Source: Engraulis encrasicolus | Lineage: Eukaryota; Chordata; Actinopteri; Clupeiformes; Engraulidae | DNA: 64,000 nucleotides | Direction of reading: 5' to 3' | NCBI RefSeq assembly: GCF_034702125.1 | Contig: NC_085861.1 | Location: 46,559,722 to 46,623,721, forward strand | Shown here: piece after piece, positions 62,162 to 64,000 of the stretch | Layout: every line of letters begins with the position of its first letter | Numbering within the stretch: the first letter of the stretch is position 1 | Notes under the pieces: model-generated | Database searches by the model: none | The model's input: the letters and a program-made list of their open reading frames with translations, nothing else | Told to the model about the DNA's origin: nothing | Position numbers and translations under genes: made by a program

Positions 62162-64000
62162 CATTTCCTTTTTTTAATGGATTGTTCATTGATTACCCAA
62201 GCCCTTAAAATGCTGGTATGTTTGTAATGTGTGTCATTTTTGTTACGACCGGCATCTGTGTGGGGGTGGTGGTGGTGATGGTGAAAAAAGGAGGCCTAGG
62301 CCTACATAAGAATGTCTAAAGACTACTTATTGAGTAACTCTTCATGTAGCAGAGATGAAAAGGGAAAAGAGTGAATAGAGGGGGGTTTGTGTGTGAGGTG
62401 GAGGGCAGTCTGAATGGAGCGCACACAAAGAATGGTTTGTAGGAAACAAACCCCATTTTCCTGTGGGGTGCACCCCCCCCCACTCTTTTTCTATTCCATA
62501 TGCAAATGGCTCTGCTGTAGGAGAGGTTCCAGCCACGGCTTCGGGAGTGTCGGCCAAGGTGCAGGTCTAGATGGTGTTGTCAGCCGAAGATGTTTTTTGA
62601 AGGGTTTTTTTGCGGGTGGTTCATAAATCATAAGAACCCTGACTATGTGTGTGTTAATTTTTTTATTATACAAAAAGATGGATTTAAAAGCATTCCATAG
62701 CTATGGCATAGGCCTAGATAAATATATTTGTCATTATGTGTGTTGGACATTGCTAATTTAGTATTGGTGTGAGAAGGAAATGGGGAAAATAATTCTGCAA
62801 TAAGCCACTTAGTCAGTGCAGAGGACAGACCCAGTTCAGCACTTTGTGGACCTAGTTCAGGGTTGCTTCAATAATCACATTACCACAGTAAGATGACAGG
62901 TTTACGTTTAATTTCTCCTCATGTATCATTGGGTGGTTGACGTGACGCCTTGTTTTTTCGTAACATTGGTTAAAAACCTACAAAACATTGGTTAAAAACC
63001 TACAAAACAAATGTCAATGAAAGAAGATGTGGTACATTATGTTTCATATTAGTCTTAGATGAGAAGAAACATTTTTGTTAAGATTTATGTAAAGGTTTAT
63101 ATGTCAAATATCCTGCGGTGTGACTGTAACATTAATGAAACCTGGAATATAATATATATATATAAATTAACCAACAACATTTTGAATAATGTATGAAGCA
63201 TTTGGCATGATTGCATAAATATTAACTTTATATTAAGATATGTGAATGTGAAAAAAACTCAAGACAGTAATATTAACTACAAGTTCAATTTCGTAACACA
63301 AATTGCGTCCTTTGGGGTGACATGTATGTCAATGTTTGTGAACGGGCAGCTGCAAGGCCAACTACAAGGGTCTTAAAGACTGGCTCCTAACCAGTCAGTA
63401 CCTCAGTTATTGGAGAGTGCTGTGGAAGTTTAAGGTGACTATTAACCTCTTAATATGTCTTCATATTGCAATTTTTCTGTCACCCAAATGTTTAGGTTCA
63501 CTTTATGGTGTCCTGTGGTGTGACTGCTCTTATTGAAGGAAAAAAGGTTTTTTATATATATATATATAAATGAAAACACATATTAAGATTAAACACAATT
63601 TCATTATCAAGTTAGCATGAGCTCAGATGTCAGTCATGTACGTTATACCAGAAATTGTCTAAGCTATGAGATAGGCGTCTCTCATTGGCTCCCATTATAG
63701 CCCCGTTGGCGAACGCAGCCAAGTAAAAGATGAATGGGAGCCTATTGGGCTAAATGGCTCAGCAGGGATTTGTGACGGTTCTGTTCTCTGGTTTGTAAAG
63801 ATGTGTGCACATTCTGTACCTTATCATGAACGTTGTATTAGAAGTGAAGTTAAAGGTTCCTGACATGGCGTTGTTCTCCCAAAGACGTGTTAGTTTTGTC
63901 CTGCAACACGCTAGCATTCGGCTAATACCTGCTGGCTGAGGAATCTTTGCGACTATTCACGACCAGAGCTGACGAGAGACGTACTCTGACTGATCCTAGC
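62160..64000. other. Region with no recognised gene
   Basis: AT-rich sequence upstream of ELP6 on its strand. There are short AT repeats near 63150 and 63553 and a loosely repeated phrase ('tcctg.ggtgtgactg' near 63110 and 63510). No long frame with family resemblance and no RNA gene was recognised. Confidence 0.5.

Overview
This is a stretch of vertebrate nuclear DNA, almost certainly from a ray-finned (teleost) fish. It holds three complete, intron-rich protein-coding genes with consensus GT-AG introns. They sit among long (CA)n/(CT)n microsatellites and many short non-autonomous DNA transposons of the kind fish genomes carry. I cannot name the species. Nothing bacterial or viral was recognised.

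Layout. (1) Positions 1-1842 are upstream sequence, with a GC-rich, CpG-containing block just before the first gene. (2) NIPAL2 is on the plus strand, coding positions 1843-40201, with 11 coding exons totalling 1137 nt (378 residues). Its introns are large (intron 1 is 13 kb) and hold most of the repeats, including two multi-kilobase palindromic elements in introns 3 and 6. (3) Positions 40202-44299 are the tail-to-tail spacer, holding the NIPAL2 poly(A) signals and three hAT-type miniature elements. (4) POP1 is on the minus strand, coding positions 56823 down to 44300, with 15 coding exons totalling 3096 nt (1031 residues). (5) ELP6 is on the minus strand, coding positions 61279 down to 58381, with 7 coding exons totalling 831 nt (276 residues). 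It lies directly upstream of POP1 in the same orientation. (6) Positions 61280-64000 hold a small TA-flanked palindrome, a (CA)n tract and otherwise nothing I recognise.

The genes are not an operon and work in separate processes. NIPAL2 is a membrane protein of the NIPA magnesium-transporter family. POP1 is the large protein subunit of RNase P and RNase MRP. ELP6 is a subunit of the Elongator complex, which modifies wobble uridines of tRNA. The convergent POP1/NIPAL2 pair matches the arrangement I recall from human 8q22, which supports the NIPAL2 assignment; human ELP6 lies elsewhere (3p21). POP1 and ELP6 both act on tRNA, but I treat their adjacency as coincidence. All exon boundaries were worked out by hand. 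Every splice phase is consistent and each gene gives an uninterrupted frame.

The less ordinary content is structural. There are two large foldback-like elements whose arms are built from ~145-150 bp tandem units, one of them split by a decayed Tc1 element at a reconstructable empty site. There are eleven hAT-like miniature elements with readable 8-bp target duplications, and two TTAA-flanked palindromes. Several coding exons have splice signals that lie inside or against microsatellites. I found no convincing previously undescribed biological system.
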